This document shows, piece by piece, positions 60,798 to 64,000 of a stretch of DNA of 64,000 nucleotides. Source of the DNA: Orbilia blumenaviensis (Eukaryota; Ascomycota; Orbiliomycetes; Orbiliales; Orbiliaceae); assembly GCA_036872755.1 (NCBI GenBank), contig JAVHNS010000002.1, forward strand, positions 3,224,001-3,288,000, in the 5' to 3' direction. The position numbers were made by a program, and so were the translations under genes. Position 1 is the stretch's first letter. Each line of letters opens with the position of its first letter. A model generated the notes under the pieces. The model was not told where the DNA came from, did no database searches, and worked only from the letters and a program-made list of their open reading frames with translations.

Positions 60798-63199
60798 TTA
60801 CTGTCGCTTTGCTTTAATGTCCCTGAACACTTGGAACGGGTTCTCACCGGCCGCTTGCCTCTCCTTCAACTCTTTAATCTCCTCGATAGCCTCGTTCACA
60901 TCTGCCACAACAATGTCCTCGTCTGGAATACCGAACGGCTGGGCCTCCTTCCGTAGCTCGTTGAGTAGCTGCTCCTTAGTCGGCTTCGGTGGGGCTGCGG
61001 TCGATCTCTTCTTTAGTTGTGCTTTAATAACACCAACTGCGGGACTCTTGAAGAAAACGTAGAGGATAGCCATCGAAACATGCCCATAGAACTATTTTTA
61101 CTCTGTTAGTTGCACTTCTTCAGTAAACTAGCATTTCTGCGAACGCGCGACGAACCCAGACTCTGGACCAAACAATGATTGTTTTATCGAAGTCCAAGAT
61201 GATAAACGGTGATGACATGTATGCTAGTGCTGCCTGAGTAACCACGGCACCAAAGACATCATAATAAACTTTGTACTTGGTTGGGGTCGTGCCATCTGGC
61301 GAAAGGAAGAATGGTCGGATATATCGTCTCGAGACTATCGCGGAAAAGAGTTAGCAGTTACACATATATACTCTTCCTAATGGTAGGAACTTACACTTAG
61401 CGACAGTCTGAACCAACGAAGCAGTAGTGAAAGCGACTAAAACCTCCCGTTAGTAACGTATACTTCTACAAGCAAATTTGCGTACTCACGATAGTACTAT
61501 ATCAAATTGTTAGCATTGTCCGGGTCAAAAAGGAAGTCTGATAAACGTACACCAGGGTAAAAACCATGCCAAAAGGCACTTGTCACAAACGTCGCCATGG
61601 AGCTTCTGAACCCTGGTTTCTTCCCTTTAGGGGTAACCCTTAAATAAACATAATTCCTCAACCACTTGTTCGTGTTTTTATTCCAGGCCTCCAACAAAGC
61701 TCTGCTATTCTGGGCCGTTTCAAGTGTCCAAGCGTCGATATTGTTCACTCTATCCCAGCGGATCCGCTTGTTTTCATCCAATCCGTTGTACCCGAGGCCT
61801 GCGAGAATACAGGCACCTTCTGTCAAACTCCAAATACCGTAATACTTGAATCGTGCGCCAAGCATGAGGAAGTAGACATAAACCATTCTGTAGCAAGTAT
61901 TAGCGGAAGCCCCGTTTGGGGGAAACTTGGTGCACAATCCTACCTCCAGATAACATTATGTCCCAAGAACCCGTCACTAAGTGTAAAGTCAACGGTAAAC
62001 ATCGACGAAGCTTTGACGTAAAGCCCGATCCATATAAGCCCAACCATGGCCTTGCGGAGAGCCGGTCGTCCGCTTCTTGGAATTCGTCGCCGCTTTCGGA
62101 TAACACCTTGCTTGTCGAGGACCTCGACGTCGAACATGGAAGTATCGAGCCATTTCTTGTATTCACTGAAATCGAAGGCAGGGCCGACCATAATTGAAGG
62201 GAAAAATAGCTATGAGGAGCATGCTGGGTGAGTATTCTTACTTACACCTCAAAGTAAGGGGACTTTCCATACCACATATCCTGCATAATCTAACAAACTG
62301 GGCATTTCGCGAATAGCACGATCTTGTTGAAGGGGTGTGAGTTCCTAAATGTATATCTCATGAGCATATGACCCTAACAGATCTAAAAAATACAGATATA
62401 GCATACCGAATCTGGGAACTTGCCATCCCAAACGTTCCAGCAGAAGGCTGTCAACTGTCATGGTGCCGGTTATCAGTACGGTTCACGGCTCCATATTATT
62501 TCATATACTAACTTTCATAACCAAGACCATTTGTACGCCTAGGAAAGACAAGCACATCAGTATCCTACCTATGTATAGCAAATCATAGGAGTATCCGTAC
62601 CGGTGATATCAACAACGCTATCATCGCCCCTCCTCTGCCGAGCAATATGCGATATCGCCATGTGTCCCATAATGAATACAAACCCAATCCACGGCATCAG
62701 TGGGCCCTTAATAAAAGCAGCTATCAGGTAAGCCCCAACAGAGCTGATCGCAACCGTTCGCACGCCATCCCATAAATCGTATACACCCAATAAGTAAAAC
62801 AGGGATGTCCTACATCCGTCACAGCTCAGTATATTTCCAATATTATTTCTATAGTATGGTCTATATACCCTATCAAGAAGAGGTTCTTCGCAACCGGATT
62901 GACATCGGGAAGACGCTTGAGGATTCCGGCGAGTGGGTAGGATAATAGGCACACGAATATTAATTTTACTACAGCACACCAGAGCTAGTTAGTAATGGAT
63001 ACGGCAAAACATATCAACTTTTCTTTAAAATCAGCAATTAACGGGTACGTAGTTGGGCGATTCCATACAGTAGTCCGGAGCGATCCCACCAGCATAACCG
63101 CTTAACGTTACAAACTCTGCAGACGTCTCGATTAGCCCTCGGCTCCTAACATTTTACCCTATAAACCGATATCATACGTTGGTGGATTATCTGAATCAT
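60798..63199 (-). CDS. ALE1: MBOAT lysophospholipid acyltransferase Ale1
   Basis: This ER multi-pass enzyme re-acylates lysophospholipids (Lands cycle). Thirteen exons on the minus strand: 63199-63178, 63116-63069, 62968-62869, 62809-62601, 62538-62513, 62454-62407, 62344-62273, 62209-61944, 61887-61551, 61496-61490 (7 nt), 61436-61395, 61334-61156 and 61091-60798. Phases close throughout, giving 549 aa. Family blocks are LLSYPLAGILKRLPD, SIMVGPAFDFSEY, RFKYYGIWSLTEGACILAGL, the Asn-containing AWNKNTNKWLRNYVYLRVTP and the active-site His in TSAFWHGFYPGYY. Many hydrophobic segments are visible, and the Lys/Glu-rich C-terminal tail ends VFRDIKAKRQ. The 7-nt exon supplies YY of FYPGYY. The start rests on a 22-nt first exon joined at CTGCAG with a CTAAT branch site, and is less certain than the rest. 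Confidence 0.95.
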
Positions 63200-64000
63200 T
63201 CTGGGTGGCCTTTAGATGTCAAAATTTCGATGTTCTTTTGTTTATTCTGGTTTTCGTAAGGGTCGGAGTGTAATTTGCCTGGTCTTTGATTCCCAGGTTC
63301 AGCTTCGCGCAATCATGGTATCTACACACCCACACAAAAACGGAGGCTCCAAAGTCAGGATTCGAACGGCTATCTTTTTATAAAACGGGATAGGTGTCCA
63401 TACCGAACAGCGACGTAGAATGAAAGTAAATCGGAAGGAGGTAAAAGTCGTGAGCAAGAGGGGCTCCTCCGTAAGGATTGGGGAAGTATCAAAGAAGGAA
63501 AAGAACGAATACAGTTCAAGGAAAGCCTGAGCGAACTATGATATAACCACGCCAGAAACAGGGCCCACAAGGTGGTGTACTGTGTATACAAAGCTAACAC
63601 TGCTGGGCAAGGGAAATGACAGGATTTGGCTGTCATGCAGCACAGGAATGGGAGACCTGCAGCTGCCCATCCATCCATCCAGCCAGCCATAGGAGCCATG
63701 GCCATGTGCCCCGCCTTTTGTTGGGGCAGCCCGGGGCAGCCTCCGAGACAGCATCTGAGACACTACGGGTTATTATCTCCCGGTAATCAGATCAATCAGT
63801 TGGAACGCTCCCGGTTAATCAGATCAGATCAGATAGTTGGATGTCATCTCCCCGGTGATTCCTCGGTATCTCCGGACCTGATGCCCCTGCAGCCGTGTGA
63901 CGTTTACGTATTGGATGGAGAGCAGCTCCCAGGCAGAGGCCCTCTTCCCCCATAATCGATAATCCGCCTCTCTCTCTCGTGCGCGCAACCGTACCCCAAA
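63200..64000. other. right end, no gene seen
   Basis: 800 bp upstream of ALE1, with a CATC tetranucleotide run (63667-63680) and a partly repeated CCCGG...TAATCAGATCA segment (63779-63835). No supportable coding frame. Confidence 0.55.

Noticed and set aside
63340..63430. tRNA-like B box (GTTCGAATCC) on the minus strand
   Set aside because: The flanking bases do not form a T-arm or acceptor stem, and no A box lies at the right distance. Similar chance B boxes at 22695, 28300, 31400 and 53395 fail in the same way.

Overview
The window is nuclear DNA of a filamentous ascomycete (Pezizomycotina). The evidence is short introns (mostly 50-220 bp) with GT...AG ends, CTAAC-like branch sites and GTATGT/GTAAGT donors, together with recognisable fungal orthologues. 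Genes are widely spaced, about one per 4 kb, and the spacers carry many microsatellites and A/T homopolymers. This would suit a Pezizomycetes-like or other low-density lineage, but I cannot name the species. I placed exons by joining open frames at splice signals, checking codon phase at each junction and comparing with remembered family motifs; no alignment was run.

Layout. 1-8 kb: one gene for an unrecognised His-rich fungal protein, then empty DNA. 8-12.3 kb: DHR1/ECM16 DEAH helicase (minus). 13.6-14.7 kb: calcineurin B (plus). 15.5-16.4 kb: a degenerate satellite of about 37 bp units. 17.4-19.1 kb: eEF1B-gamma (minus), whose second intron holds a box C/D snoRNA matching yeast snR38. It is divergent from mitoribosomal uS9m (19.6-20.8 kb). 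20.8-28.3 kb: no gene seen. 28.3-29.7 kb: conserved fungal protein. 32.6-34.0 kb: RRP36 (minus), divergent from an FCP1-like HAD protein (34.7-36.3 kb). 36.6-38.0 kb: KAE1 (minus) with an apparent one-base frameshift. 38.6-40.1 kb: purine nucleoside phosphorylase (minus). 42.4-44.5 kb: EPL1 (plus). 44.5-50.2 kb: no gene seen, with a MITE-like inverted repeat at 47.6-47.9 kb. 50.2-51.5 and 54.4-55.6 kb: two unrecognised but well-formed genes (minus). 56.4-63.2 kb: three minus-strand genes in a row: mitochondrial TrpRS (MSW1), mitoribosomal uS10m with a very long C-terminal extension, and the MBOAT acyltransferase ALE1, which has 13 exons including one of 7 nt.

Functional themes. Most genes are housekeeping: ribosome biogenesis (DHR1, RRP36, the snoRNA), cytosolic translation and tRNA modification (eEF1B-gamma, KAE1), mitochondrial translation (uS9m, uS10m, MSW1), chromatin (EPL1), calcium signalling (calcineurin B), phospholipid remodelling (ALE1) and purine salvage (PNP). 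I see no secondary-metabolite cluster, intact transposon, CRISPR array or viral gene. The most interesting items are the intronic snoRNA, the 37 bp satellite, the foldback element, the uS10m extension, the microexons and the KAE1 frameshift.
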